Shown: piece by piece, positions 48,221-56,954 of the stretch
Numbering within the stretch: the stretch's first letter is position 1
Layout of the letters: each line of letters begins with the position of its first letter
Assembly: GCF_003067705.1 (NCBI RefSeq)
Contig: NZ_QANL01000003.1
Span: forward strand, 62,001-126,000
Source of the DNA: Planctomonas deserti
GTDB taxonomy: Bacteria; Actinomycetota; Actinomycetes; Actinomycetales; Microbacteriaceae
DNA length: 64,000 bases
Direction of reading: 5' to 3'
The notes under the pieces: model-generated
The model's input: the letters and a program-made list of their open reading frames with translations, nothing else
What the model was told of the DNA's origin: nothing
Database searches by the model: none
Program-made: the position numbers and the translations under genes

Positions 48221-49237
48221 TCAGGCCGTCGTCGGGTGCTGCGCGATGCCCTCGGCGATGTGCGCGATGTGGGCCGGCATGACCCGGCAGCATCCGCCGA
48301 CCGCGCCGACTCCGGCAGCCAGCCACGCGTCGAGCAGGGCGTCGCCGTAGCGCGGCTCGCCCGACCAGCGGCGTGCGCCGGCGTCCCAGGTCTCACCGCT
48401 GTTCGGGTAGGCGATCCTCCGAGATACGCCGGCCCGCTCGGCCGCCTCGAGCGCCGGGATGACCTCGGCCGGGGCGCTGCAGTTGATGCCCGCCGCGACG
48501 ATGGTGGGCGCGGACGCGGCGATGGCGAACGCCTCCTCCAGCGGCTCCCCGGATCGGAGCCGACCGGACGCCGCCGTGACGGCGACCCAGGCGGGGACGC
48601 CCAGGCGATCCGCCTCCGCGACGACGGCCTCCGTCTCCGCGACGCTGGGGATGGTCTCGATGGCGAGCAGGTCCGCCCCGCTGTCGGCGAGCACCTGCAT
48701 GCGGCGGCGGTGCCACATCCGCAGCTCGCGCACCGAGAGCCCGTAGTCGCCGCGATACTCGGAGCCGTCGGCGAGCATGGCCCCGTACGGACCGACGGAC
48801 GCCGCGACCAGCCGCCGTCCGGTTGGGTTCGGGACGCGCGCGGCTCCGGACGGCCCCGAAGCATCTGCAGCGTCCGCCGCATCCGCCGCCTCTCGGGCGA
48901 GCTCAACGCTCCGCCGCAGCAGCCGTTCCGTCTCCCGAGCATCGATCCCCTCACGCTCGAAGCCCTCGAACGACGCCTGGTAGCTGCACGAGATGGCCAC
49001 CTGCGCCCCGGCGGCGAAGAACTCGGCGTGCGCGGCCACGACCTCCTCGGGACGCTCCGCGAGCAGGCGGGCCGACCACAGGTCCGAACGCAGGTCGTTG
49101 CCGCGCTGCTCGAGCAGGGTGCCGAGGCCCCCGTCCAGCACGATGGGGCCGGCGGCGAAGACCTCCCGCACGGCCGAAACCGACGCTCCGCTCACCGTGC
49201 GGCCCGCCCGCCGTGCACCGGTGCGGCTCCCCGACAT
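48221..49237 (-). CDS. mmuM: Homocysteine S-methyltransferase
   Basis: 338 residues from the ATG at 49237; longer frames run upstream into the divergent gene leader. LDGGLGTLLEQRG opens the barrel. Zinc ligands are GINCSAPAE near residue 232 and GAVGGCCRVMPAHI near 310. SVGPYGAMLADGSEYRG is also typical. It transfers a methyl group from S-methylmethionine (or a similar donor) to homocysteine to make methionine. An Ala/Asp-rich insert (AADAADAADASG) lies near residue 130. Confidence 0.93.
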   Translation of the reverse strand: MSGSRTGARRAGRTVSGASVSAVREVFAAGPIVLDGGLGTLLEQRGNDLRSDLWSARLLAERPEEVVAAHAEFFAAGAQVAISCSYQASFEGFEREGIDARETERLLRRSVELAREAADAADAADASGPSGAARVPNPTGRRLVAASVGPYGAMLADGSEYRGDYGLSVRELRMWHRRRMQVLADSGADLLAIETIPSVAETEAVVAEADRLGVPAWVAVTAASGRLRSGEPLEEAFAIAASAPTIVAAGINCSAPAEVIPALEAAERAGVSRRIAYPNSGETWDAGARRWSGEPRYGDALLDAWLAAGVGAVGGCCRVMPAHIAHIAEGIAQHPTTA

Positions 49238-49353
49238 CGATCCCGTTCCATGAAGCGACCCTACCCACGCTCGCCGGCGCGACCGCCGATTCGTGCCCTC
49301 CGACAGGGTCGGCGGGACCGGCGGGCGTAGGGTGGCCGAAGGGAGGCACACCG

Positions 49354-50853
49354 ATGTCCATGAAGTCGCTCTGGCTTGACCGGCCGCCGATCACGCTCGC
49401 GGAACAGCCGCCCTTCGAGGCGGGTGCGACCTACGACGACATCGTCGTCGGCGCGGGCCTCACCGGTCTCACGACGGCCCTGCTGCTCGTGCGGGCCGGC
49501 CGGCGGGTGGCCCTGCTGGAGGCCCGATCCATCGGAGCGGTGACCACGGGCAACACCACCGCGAAGCTCTCGCTGCTCCAGGGGACCCGGCTCTCCAGCA
49601 TCCTCGCCTCCGCGTCCACCGCGACCGCCTCCGCCTATGTCGAGGGCAACCGGGAGGGCCGGGACTGGCTGCTGCGCTACTGCGTCGACCACGGCGTGCC
49701 CGTGCAGCGCCGCGACGCCTACACGTATGCGGGCACGCGCGACGGGCGGGAGGCGGTCCGGCGGGAGTACGAGGCCGCGCGATCGCTCGGCCTTGAGGTC
49801 ACGTTCGAGGACGACGCGGGCCTGCCCTTCGAGTCGCACGGCGCCGTCCGGCTCGCCGATCAGGGGCAGTTCGACCCCATGGACGTGCTCGAGGCTCTGA
49901 CGCGGGACTTCACCGCCCGGGGCGGGCTCCTCTACGAGGGCGTGCGGGTGCAGGGCGTCGACGCCCGCAAGCCCGCCCGCGTGAAGACCACGAAGGGCGA
50001 CGTGTTCGCCGAGCACGTGATCCTGGCGACCGGCATCCCCATCCTCGATCGCGGGCTGTACTTCGCGAAGCTCACCCCGCAGCGGTCGTACGCCCTCGCC
50101 TACCGGGTGCCGGGCGCGATCCCCTCCGGCATGTACGTGACCGCCGACGAGCCGACCCGCTCCCTGCGCACCACGCCCGACCCCGCCGGATCCGGCGAGC
50201 TGCTCGTCGTCGGCGGCAACGGTCACGAGGTGGGCAGGCACGCGTCCCCGCAGTCCCAGGTCGACGACCTCGAGGCCTGGACGACGACGCACTTCCCGGG
50301 CGCGGAGCGCACGCACGTCTGGAGCGCGCAGGACTACGAGTCCCACAACGAGATCCCGTTCGTCGGCTGGCTGCCCCGCGCCCACGGCCGCGCCTTCGTC
50401 GCGACCGGCTACAGCAAGTGGGGGATGACGAACGCCGTCGCCGCCGCGATCCGCCTGTCAGCGGAGATCCTGGGCGGCAACCTGCCCTGGGCCGACCAGC
50501 TGGGGCACCGGATCACCCGCCCGCAGTCCCTCGTCGAGGGCGCCATCGCGAACCTCAAGGTCGGCGCGGAGGCCACGCGCGGCTGGGTGGCCGCGGAGCT
50601 CGGCAGCCTGCCCGACGCGCCGCCCGCGGAGGGTGAGGGCGTCGTGGGAAGCGACGGCGGCAAGCCCGTCGCGGTGTGCACGGTCGGCGGGATCACCAGG
50701 ACGGTCTCCGCGGTGTGCTCGCACCTCGGTGGCATCGTGACGTGGAACGACGCCGAGCGCTCCTGGGACTGCCCGCTGCACGGCTCACGCTACTCGGCCG
50801 ACGGCACCCTGCTCGAAGGGCCCGCGACCTCGGACCTGGCGCCGCGCGGCTGA
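49354..50853 (+). CDS. FAD-dependent oxidoreductase fused to a Rieske [2Fe-2S] domain
   Basis: 499 residues. FAD site DIVVGAGLTGLTTALLLVRA near residues 29-48 and a DAO-type fold to residue 390, with GYSKWGMTNAVAAA binding the flavin. The C-terminal 80 residues form a Rieske domain with CSHLGG and CPLHGSRYS (two Cys, two His). The fusion is found in many actinobacteria and bacilli and is thought to carry electrons from the flavin to the cluster; substrate unknown. GGGAGG precedes the ATG. Confidence 0.93.
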   Translation: MSMKSLWLDRPPITLAEQPPFEAGATYDDIVVGAGLTGLTTALLLVRAGRRVALLEARSIGAVTTGNTTAKLSLLQGTRLSSILASASTATASAYVEGNREGRDWLLRYCVDHGVPVQRRDAYTYAGTRDGREAVRREYEAARSLGLEVTFEDDAGLPFESHGAVRLADQGQFDPMDVLEALTRDFTARGGLLYEGVRVQGVDARKPARVKTTKGDVFAEHVILATGIPILDRGLYFAKLTPQRSYALAYRVPGAIPSGMYVTADEPTRSLRTTPDPAGSGELLVVGGNGHEVGRHASPQSQVDDLEAWTTTHFPGAERTHVWSAQDYESHNEIPFVGWLPRAHGRAFVATGYSKWGMTNAVAAAIRLSAEILGGNLPWADQLGHRITRPQSLVEGAIANLKVGAEATRGWVAAELGSLPDAPPAEGEGVVGSDGGKPVAVCTVGGITRTVSAVCSHLGGIVTWNDAERSWDCPLHGSRYSADGTLLEGPATSDLAPRG

Positions 50854-50868
50854 TGGGAGACTGGGACG

Positions 50869-51249
50869 GTGCCGAACCGTCCCGCTCCCGCGTCCGCCGC
50901 CGACTTCCTGCGACCCGCGCTCGCCCCCGGGCTGCTCGGGGCGATCGTGCTCGTGGCCGGGCTCGCGCTGATCGACACGTCGTGGTTCGTCCCGGTGCGC
51001 TTCATCGTCGCCATCCTGGCGCTCATCATGTGCGTCTTCGCGGTGCGTGGGCGCGCGTGGTGGGCCCTGCCGTTCCTGGCGGCGATCGCCGTCCTGTGGA
51101 ACCCCGTGGTGGTGATCCCGGTCGACGATCAGCCCTGGCAGGCTCTCCAGTTCGCCGCGGCCCTCGTGATGGTGGTCGCCGGCATCCTCATCCGGGTACC
51201 CGCGGAGGACGCCCGGGCTAGTGCAGGTCCCAGGCGGGGATCACGGTGA
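50869..51249 (+). CDS. Small membrane protein (DUF6804-like)
   Basis: 126 residues from a GTG start, 15 bases after the FAD-Rieske gene. Four hydrophobic segments: residues 20-40, 43-62, 63-83 and 88-108. DUF6804 membership is judged from the TM pattern and the phrase WNPVVVIPVDDQPWQALQ. Function unknown. The 3' end overlaps the convergent hydrolase-like gene by 32 bases. Confidence 0.75.
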   Translation: MPNRPAPASAADFLRPALAPGLLGAIVLVAGLALIDTSWFVPVRFIVAILALIMCVFAVRGRAWWALPFLAAIAVLWNPVVVIPVDDQPWQALQFAAALVMVVAGILIRVPAEDARASAGPRRGSR

Positions 51250-52009
51250 ACGCGTCCTCCTCGCGCAGCCCGCGCCGGAGGAACTGCACGGTGTCGTCCA
51301 GGGCGCGCTCGCTGATCGCAGGCTGAAGGCCCGGGTAGCGGAACCAGCCGTTCGCGGCACCCGGGTACTCGACGATGCGGGCCGGCACGCCCGCACGCTT
51401 CAGGGCGTCCACCCGGCCGGTCGTCGCGTCGAGCGCCTGGTCGTGCTCGCTCACCAGCACGAGAGTGCCGGGGAATCCGCTCGCGTCGTCGAGGGGAGCG
51501 ACGTCGTCGGTCGGGGAGACGAGCACCTGGCGCATGACGAACGGCCCGCGTTCGGCCACATTGCGCGGCATCAGCGCGTTCAGGAGGTCGGCGCCGGGCC
51601 CGTCGCCGATCACGCCGAGGTGATCGCCCGCGGCGCCCCAGCCCGCGGCGTGGCCCTTGCTCCAGGTGATGGCCGCCGCCGCGGTGGCAAGCCGCTGCTC
51701 GGGCGGGAGGGACGGCGACAGGGGCTCGAGCACGTGCACGACGGCGGCGTTCAGGCGGGCGGCGATGCGGCTCGGCAGCCAGGGCGATGCCGAGGCGCCG
51801 TCCGCCGGGAACACCACGACGAGCGGGCGCCCGGGCTGGTACTCCTTCGGCGTGTAGACCCGCATGCGCACGGCGCCGCCGGGCTGCGGGAAAGACCGCT
51901 CGTCCACGTCGACGTCGCGGGCGATGCCCCCGCGGAAGCCCGCGAGGAAGCCGGGGGACAGCGCCCCGAGCGCACTCAACAGCCGGACCTTGATCGGGAT
52001 GCGCGCCAT
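51218..52009 (-). CDS. Alpha/beta-hydrolase-fold protein lacking the catalytic triad
   Basis: 263 residues with the layout of hormone-sensitive-lipase-type hydrolases: RPLVVVFPAD where HGGG is normal, nucleophile elbow GDGPGAD at 135-141 with Gly in place of Ser, acid-strand region SEHDQALD at 187-194, and YPGAANGWF at 215-223 with Asn in place of the catalytic His. Two of three triad residues and the oxyanion motif are lost, so it is most likely a non-catalytic fold member. The gene has its own GGAGC ribosome site. Confidence 0.82.
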   Translation of the reverse strand: MARIPIKVRLLSALGALSPGFLAGFRGGIARDVDVDERSFPQPGGAVRMRVYTPKEYQPGRPLVVVFPADGASASPWLPSRIAARLNAAVVHVLEPLSPSLPPEQRLATAAAAITWSKGHAAGWGAAGDHLGVIGDGPGADLLNALMPRNVAERGPFVMRQVLVSPTDDVAPLDDASGFPGTLVLVSEHDQALDATTGRVDALKRAGVPARIVEYPGAANGWFRYPGLQPAISERALDDTVQFLRRGLREEDAFTVIPAWDLH

Positions 52010-52060
52010 CGGCGCTCCTTTCGACGTGCTCTGCGTTCGGGTGGGGCGGTTGTCTGAGGG

Positions 52061-53119
52061 CTAGGACCGGCCGGATCCGCCGGCGCCGTGCTCCGGAGGC
52101 ACCGTCTCGTCCGCGGGCGGCGGGGGCGGGGGAGTGCCGTCCCCGAAGGGCCGGCCGCCCAGCTCCTCGCGCCCGTGCGGGTCGAGCCAGCCGGAGGTGT
52201 CCGGGCCGACGGGCACGACGCCGGTCGGGTTGATGTCCCGGTGCGTCGCGTAGTAGTGCTGCTTGATCTGCACGAAGTCGATGGTGTCGCCGAACCCCGG
52301 CGTCTGGAAGAGGTCTCGCGCGTACGCCCAGAGCACGGGCATCTCGCTGAGCTTGCTGCGATTCGCCTTGAAGTGCCCGTGGTACACGGCGTCGAAGCGA
52401 GCGAGGGTGGTGAACAGCCGCACGTCCGCCTCGGTGATCGTGTCGCCGACGAGGAAGCGCTGCCGCTCCAGCCGCTCGCTCAGCCAGTCGAGCGCGGCGA
52501 AGAGGCGGTCGTACGCCGCCTCGTAGGCGTCCTGGCTGCCGGCGAAGCCGCAGCGGTAGACCCCGTTGTTCACCTCGGTGAACACGCGCTGCGCGACCTC
52601 GTCGATCTCGGCGCGTAGCGCCTCGGGGTACAGGTCGGGCGCGCCCTCGCGGTGGTACTCGGTCCACTCGGTGGAGAAGTCGAGCGTGATCTGGGGGTAG
52701 TTGTTCGTGACGACCATCCCGCTCGGCACGTCGACGATGGCGGGCACCGTAATGCCCCGCGGGTACTCGGGGAAGCGGCGGAAGTACGCCTCCTGCAGCC
52801 GCTCGATGCCGAGGACCGGGTCGACGGCGCCCGGGTCGAGGTCGAAGGTCCAGCTGCGCTCGTCGTGGGTCGGGCCCGGCAGGGCGAGCGAGATGACGGA
52901 CTCGAGCCCGAGGAGCCTGCGGACGATGACCGTGCGGTTCGCCCAGGGGCACGCCCGCGCGGCGACGAGGCGGTAGCGGCCGGGCTCGACGGGCCAGCCG
53001 TCCCTCGCGTCCCGGGTGATCCGGTCCTCGATGTAGTTGGTGTCCCGGGTGAACTCGCCCTGCTCGACGTACCGGCCCTGGGGTGCTGGGCTCGGCGGAG
53101 CCACCGTCTCGCTGCTCAT
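52061..53119 (-). CDS. Xi-class glutathionyl-hydroquinone reductase-like thiol transferase
   Basis: 352 residues. Active site AARACPWANRTVIVRRLLGL with Cys57. TFDLDPGAVDPVLGIERLQE and VTVPAIVDVPSGMVVTNNYPQI-type strands (GITVPAIVD), then the C-terminal GST helices ending in HYYATHRDINPTGVVPVGPD, fit the xi class (YqjG/Gto). The end is a Pro/Gly-rich tail. These reduce glutathionyl-quinones in proteobacteria; actinobacteria usually have mycothiol instead, so the physiological thiol here is probably mycothiol (inference). Confidence 0.9.
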   Translation of the reverse strand: MSSETVAPPSPAPQGRYVEQGEFTRDTNYIEDRITRDARDGWPVEPGRYRLVAARACPWANRTVIVRRLLGLESVISLALPGPTHDERSWTFDLDPGAVDPVLGIERLQEAYFRRFPEYPRGITVPAIVDVPSGMVVTNNYPQITLDFSTEWTEYHREGAPDLYPEALRAEIDEVAQRVFTEVNNGVYRCGFAGSQDAYEAAYDRLFAALDWLSERLERQRFLVGDTITEADVRLFTTLARFDAVYHGHFKANRSKLSEMPVLWAYARDLFQTPGFGDTIDFVQIKQHYYATHRDINPTGVVPVGPDTSGWLDPHGREELGGRPFGDGTPPPPPPADETVPPEHGAGGSGRS

Positions 53120-53219
53120 CCCCCCAGCCTAGGCCGGTACGCGGATCGATATCCGGTGCGGCGACACGCGGCGCTCGCAGCGAACCGGCGCCGCCGCGGC
53201 CGCCCGGGTAGCGTAAACT

Positions 53220-53406
53220 GTCTGTGCGCACGGTGGGGCGCCTCATCACCATCTCGACCCGGATCGTTCAGGTTGCTCGAGAGACGGTGCCCGCCGTACG
53301 GAGGCATTCGGTCCGTCAGGATGCGATCTCCGCGCACGCGGCCGAGGACGGCCGCAGCCCATTCCCCGTCGAGCGGCGGGGATGGTTTTGAATCTCAAGG
53401 AGAAGC
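53220..53406 (+). promoter_or_regulatory. Long, possibly structured 5' leader of the SNF2 gene
   Basis: A TAAACT hexamer (53214-53219) is a likely -10. The leader of about 180 bases then holds two hairpins: GCGGCC/GGCCGC at 53338-53355, and CCCCG/CGGGG at 53364-53381 with TTTT at 53386-53389. The latter looks like a weak terminator ahead of the ribosome site (CAAGGAG). This arrangement suggests attenuation or an RNA switch, but I know no family that it fits. Confidence 0.4.
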
Positions 53407-55527
53407 ATGGCTCGAACCGGCCAGCGTCGTTCCGCCCGTTTCCGCAGCGTCGACAACGACGGGCTCATCCCCGTGCTCGCCCGCGCCGTGCGCGAGGTGG
53501 AGACCGCCGCCCAGCGCGGCAAGCTCAAGCCCGCGAACCGCACCAAGTTCCAGGTCATCGCGCTGCTCATGCGCGAGGAGCGCGCGCACGCGAAGACCGA
53601 CCCGGACCTGACCGACGCCGAGCGCGCCGAGGTGCTGAAGCGGCTTGACGGCATCGCCTCGATCCTCGCCAAGACGGCGGCGCGGGACACGTCCGTGCTC
53701 ACGCTCCTCGACCCGGACGCCGTGGTGTCGGACGCCGCGCGTAGCCTGCGCAAGCAGATGCTGTTCGAGGGCGGCATCGAGATCGTCACCGAGGACGCGC
53801 TGCCGGTGAAGGAGCCGGAGATCGACCTCGAGCTCGCGCAGAAGCAGGTCGTGCCGCCGTCGGTGAAGGCCCGCGCCCTGGCGAACCCCTTCCTCGCACC
53901 CGACCTCGACCGGCTCGCCCCGGCGCCGACCCCGCGCCGCCTGGCGAACTGGGAACTCCTCGGGCCGCTTTTCAAGTCCTTCGAGTACGGCGCCGGCGGC
54001 CAGATCGCCAGCATGGACCTTCCGGAGTCGCCGCGCATCGACCGGCTCTCGCCCGAGGGCCTCGAGCTGATGCGGCACCAGGCCCGCTTCCTCGAGAGCG
54101 TCCGCCTCGGCCACCGCACGTTCCTGCTCGCGGACGAGCCCGGCCTCGGCAAGACCGCCCAGTCGATCCTCGCGGCATCGGTCGCCGGCGCGTACCCGCT
54201 GCTCGTGGTTGTGCCCAACGTCGTCAAGATGAACTGGGCGCGCGAGGTGCAGCGCTGGACGCCGGGACGCCGCGCGACCGTGATCCACGGCGACGGCAAC
54301 ACGCTCGACGCCTTCGCCGATGTCGTCATCGTCAACTACGACGTGCTCGACCGGCACATCGGCTGGCTCGGCACCCTCGGCTTCAAGGGCATGGTCGTCG
54401 ACGAGGCCCACTTCATCAAGAACCTGCACTCCCAGCGCTCGCAGCACGTGCTCGCGCTGGCGCAGAAGATCCGCGAGCGGGCGACGAACCCGCTGATGAT
54501 GGCCCTCACCGGCACGCCCCTCATCAACGACGTGGACGACTTCCGCGCCATCTGGCGCTTCCTCGGCTGGATCGACGAGAGCAAGCCGACGGGCGAGCTC
54601 ATGGCCCACCTCGAGGACAACGGGCTCACCCCGGCGGACTTCGGCTTCTTCGCCGAGGCGCGGGCCGCCGTCATCGACATGGGGATCGTGCGCCGGCGCA
54701 AGATCGACGTCGCCGCCGACCTGCCCGCGAAGCGGATCGCCGACCTGCCGGTCGAGCTCGACGAGGACCTCGGCCGCTCCATCCGTCAGGCCGAGGCCGA
54801 GCTCGGGCAGCGGCTGGTGCGCCGCTTCCGCGCCCTCGCCTCCTCCCGCAACACGACCGTGGCCGACGTGCTCGCCGGTCCGGCAGGCGAGCTCGACTCG
54901 ATGCTCCGCATGGTGGCGCAGGGCGAGCTCGAGGAGTCGAAGGCCGCCAAGACCGGCGAGAACGTGTTCACCATGGTGCGCAAGATCGGCCAGGCGAAGG
55001 CCGGGCTGGCTGCCGACTACGCGGCGCAGCTGGTGCGCTCGGTCGGCAAGGTCGTGTTCTTCGCGAAGCACATCGACGTGATGGACCAGGCGGAGGAGAC
55101 GTTCGCGAAGCGGGGGATCAAGAGCATCTCCATCCGCGGCGACCAGTCGCCCGCGCTGCGTCAGCAGCAGATCGACGCCTTCAACAACGACCCCGAGGTG
55201 TCGGTGGCGGTCGCGTCGCTCACCGCCGCCGGAGTGGGGCTCAACCTGCAGGCCGCGTCGAACGTCGTGCTCGCGGAGCTGTCCTGGACGAGCGCGGAGC
55301 AGACGCAGGCGATCGACCGCGTGCACCGCATCGGTCAGGATGAGCCGGTGACGGCGTGGCGCATCATCGCGTCGCAGACCATCGACGCCAAGATCGCCGA
55401 GCTCATCGACAGCAAGGCCGGACTCGCGTCCCGGGCCCTTGACGGCGAGGACGTCGAGCAGGTGGAGGCGGGCTCGGTGCAGCTGCAGGCGCTCATCGCC
55501 CTGCTGCGGGAGTCGCTGGGCGCCTAG
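53407..55527 (+). CDS. SNF2-family DEAD/DEAH-box helicase
   Basis: 706 residues. N-terminal 200 residues are family-specific. The helicase core begins with LMRHQARFLESV, Walker A DEPGLGKTAQSILAA, DEAH box VVDEAHFIKN and MALTGTPLIND, and ends with VAVASLTAAGVGLNLQAASN and QAIDRVHRIGQDEPVTAWRI (motif VI). It resembles bacterial SMARCAL1/HepA-like proteins, which remodel or rescue nucleic-acid complexes. It stands alone. Confidence 0.93.
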   Translation: MARTGQRRSARFRSVDNDGLIPVLARAVREVETAAQRGKLKPANRTKFQVIALLMREERAHAKTDPDLTDAERAEVLKRLDGIASILAKTAARDTSVLTLLDPDAVVSDAARSLRKQMLFEGGIEIVTEDALPVKEPEIDLELAQKQVVPPSVKARALANPFLAPDLDRLAPAPTPRRLANWELLGPLFKSFEYGAGGQIASMDLPESPRIDRLSPEGLELMRHQARFLESVRLGHRTFLLADEPGLGKTAQSILAASVAGAYPLLVVVPNVVKMNWAREVQRWTPGRRATVIHGDGNTLDAFADVVIVNYDVLDRHIGWLGTLGFKGMVVDEAHFIKNLHSQRSQHVLALAQKIRERATNPLMMALTGTPLINDVDDFRAIWRFLGWIDESKPTGELMAHLEDNGLTPADFGFFAEARAAVIDMGIVRRRKIDVAADLPAKRIADLPVELDEDLGRSIRQAEAELGQRLVRRFRALASSRNTTVADVLAGPAGELDSMLRMVAQGELEESKAAKTGENVFTMVRKIGQAKAGLAADYAAQLVRSVGKVVFFAKHIDVMDQAEETFAKRGIKSISIRGDQSPALRQQQIDAFNNDPEVSVAVASLTAAGVGLNLQAASNVVLAELSWTSAEQTQAIDRVHRIGQDEPVTAWRIIASQTIDAKIAELIDSKAGLASRALDGEDVEQVEAGSVQLQALIALLRESLGA

Positions 55528-55589
55528 CCCGGGCTTCGGACGACCGGGGCCGCCGCGGTCCCGGTCCCGGCCTCCACTACTCTCGACCC

Positions 55590-56513
55590 ATGGACAGACT
55601 GGCCGAGGTGACTCGAACGGACGACATGCAGCGGACCGGTGGGGTGCGGCCTCGGCCGGTGCTCCGCGTGGCGGACTGGGCGGAGACCAGGCAGACCCTG
55701 CACATGTGGCTGCAGATCGTCGGCAAGATCCGCATGATCAACGCGACGCCGCTGAACCACTACTGGCACGTCACCCTCGTGGTCACCCCGCGGGGACTGA
55801 GCACGGGCCATGTGTCGGACGCCGTCGGCGCCTTCGACATCGAGTTCGACTTCGTGGCCCACGAACTCGTGGTGCGCCGCGACGACGGACGCGCGGCGTC
55901 CCTGCCGCTCGAGTCGATGACCGTCTCCGACTTCTTCGAGCGGGTGCGGTCGATCTGCGCGTCGCTTGACATCGACACGCGCATCCATGCCGCGCCGAAC
56001 GAGGTCGACCCCGCCGTCCCGTTCGCCGAGGACCGCCTGCACTCGACCTACATGCCCGAGCACGCGTCGGCCTTCTGGCGTCAGCTCGTCGACGCGAACC
56101 ACGCGCTGCAGACCTTCCGCGGCGGCTTCGGCGGCAAGTCGAGCCCCGTGCACTTCTTCTGGGGCGCCATGGATCTCGCCGTCACCCGGTTCTCCGGGCG
56201 TCCGGCACCCGAGCACCCGGGCGGCGTGCCCAACTGTCCCGACTCCGTCATGGTGGAGAGCTACTCGGCGGAGCTCAGCAGCGCGGGCTTCTGGCCGGGC
56301 GGCGGCGCCGAGGGCGCCTACTACTCGTACATGTACCCGGAGAAGCCGGGCTACCGCGAGGCCGCTGTGCCGGCGGGAGCGTTCTACGACGAGCAACTCG
56401 GCGAGTACCTGCTGCCCTACGAGACGGTGCGTCTCGCCGACGATCCGGATGCCGTCGTGCAGCAGTTCCTCACGGCGACCTTCGAGGCCGCCCGCGCCGC
56501 CGCGGAGTGGTGA
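55590..56513 (+). CDS. DUF5996-family protein
   Basis: 307 residues. Family signs are WAETRQTLHMWLQIVGKIRM near residue 31, NHYWHVTLVVTPRGLSTG, FDIEFDFVAHELVV and the C-terminal YYSYMYPEKPGYREAAVPAG-type segment. Conserved His and Trp residues suggest an active site, but the reaction is unknown. The gene is monocistronic and its end is followed by a hairpin repeat. Confidence 0.88.
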   Translation: MDRLAEVTRTDDMQRTGGVRPRPVLRVADWAETRQTLHMWLQIVGKIRMINATPLNHYWHVTLVVTPRGLSTGHVSDAVGAFDIEFDFVAHELVVRRDDGRAASLPLESMTVSDFFERVRSICASLDIDTRIHAAPNEVDPAVPFAEDRLHSTYMPEHASAFWRQLVDANHALQTFRGGFGGKSSPVHFFWGAMDLAVTRFSGRPAPEHPGGVPNCPDSVMVESYSAELSSAGFWPGGGAEGAYYSYMYPEKPGYREAAVPAGAFYDEQLGEYLLPYETVRLADDPDAVVQQFLTATFEAARAAAEW

Positions 56514-56519
56514 ACCTCC

Positions 56520-56585
56520 GGTCCCTGAGCCTGTCGAAGGGACGTCACCTGCGAGGGGAGCGTCCCTTCGACAAGCTCAGGGACC
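56520..56585. repeat. Full palindromic copy of a dispersed intergenic repeat
   Basis: Two 25-base arms, 56520-56544 and 56561-56585, are complementary with one mismatch around a 16-base loop. The arm begins GGTCCCTGAGCCTGTCGAAG. Related half copies lie at 680-704 and 8431-8455. It lies between convergent genes and can act as a bidirectional terminator. Confidence 0.9.
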
Positions 56586-56630
56586 GTGAGGCTCGGAGCC
56601 GCGCGGTGGGAGTTGAACAGATATCGAGCC

Positions 56631-56882
56631 CTACAGGCGGGCCGTGACCTCGGCGAGCGACGGGTTCGTCGCGGTGCTGCCGTCCGGGAAGATGACCGTC
56701 GGCACGGTCTGGTTGCCGCCGTTGACCTTCTCGACGAGCTCGGCGGTGCCGGGCACCTCCTCGATGTTCACCTCGGTGTAGGCGACGCCGGCGCGGTCCA
56801 GCTGCGTCTTCAGTCGACGGCAGTAGCCGCACCAGGAGGTGGAGAACATGGTGATCGATCCGGCGGAGGGTACGTAGTCCAT
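56631..56882 (-). CDS. mrx1: Mycoredoxin (glutaredoxin-like)
   Basis: 83 residues, a thioredoxin fold with active site WCGYC (Cys18, Cys21), cis-proline in QTVPTVIFPDG and end strand FPDGSTATNPSLAEVTARL-like. Mycoredoxins reduce mixed disulphides between mycothiol and proteins, so the cell probably makes mycothiol. GAGGAGG precedes the ATG. Confidence 0.93.
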   Translation of the reverse strand: MDYVPSAGSITMFSTSWCGYCRRLKTQLDRAGVAYTEVNIEEVPGTAELVEKVNGGNQTVPTVIFPDGSTATNPSLAEVTARL

Positions 56883-56954
56883 GTCCTCCTCAACAGCCCG
56901 GACAGCGGGCTGATTCCCGCTCTCGGTAATTCGCCGGTGCCCCGGCCGGTGGCG

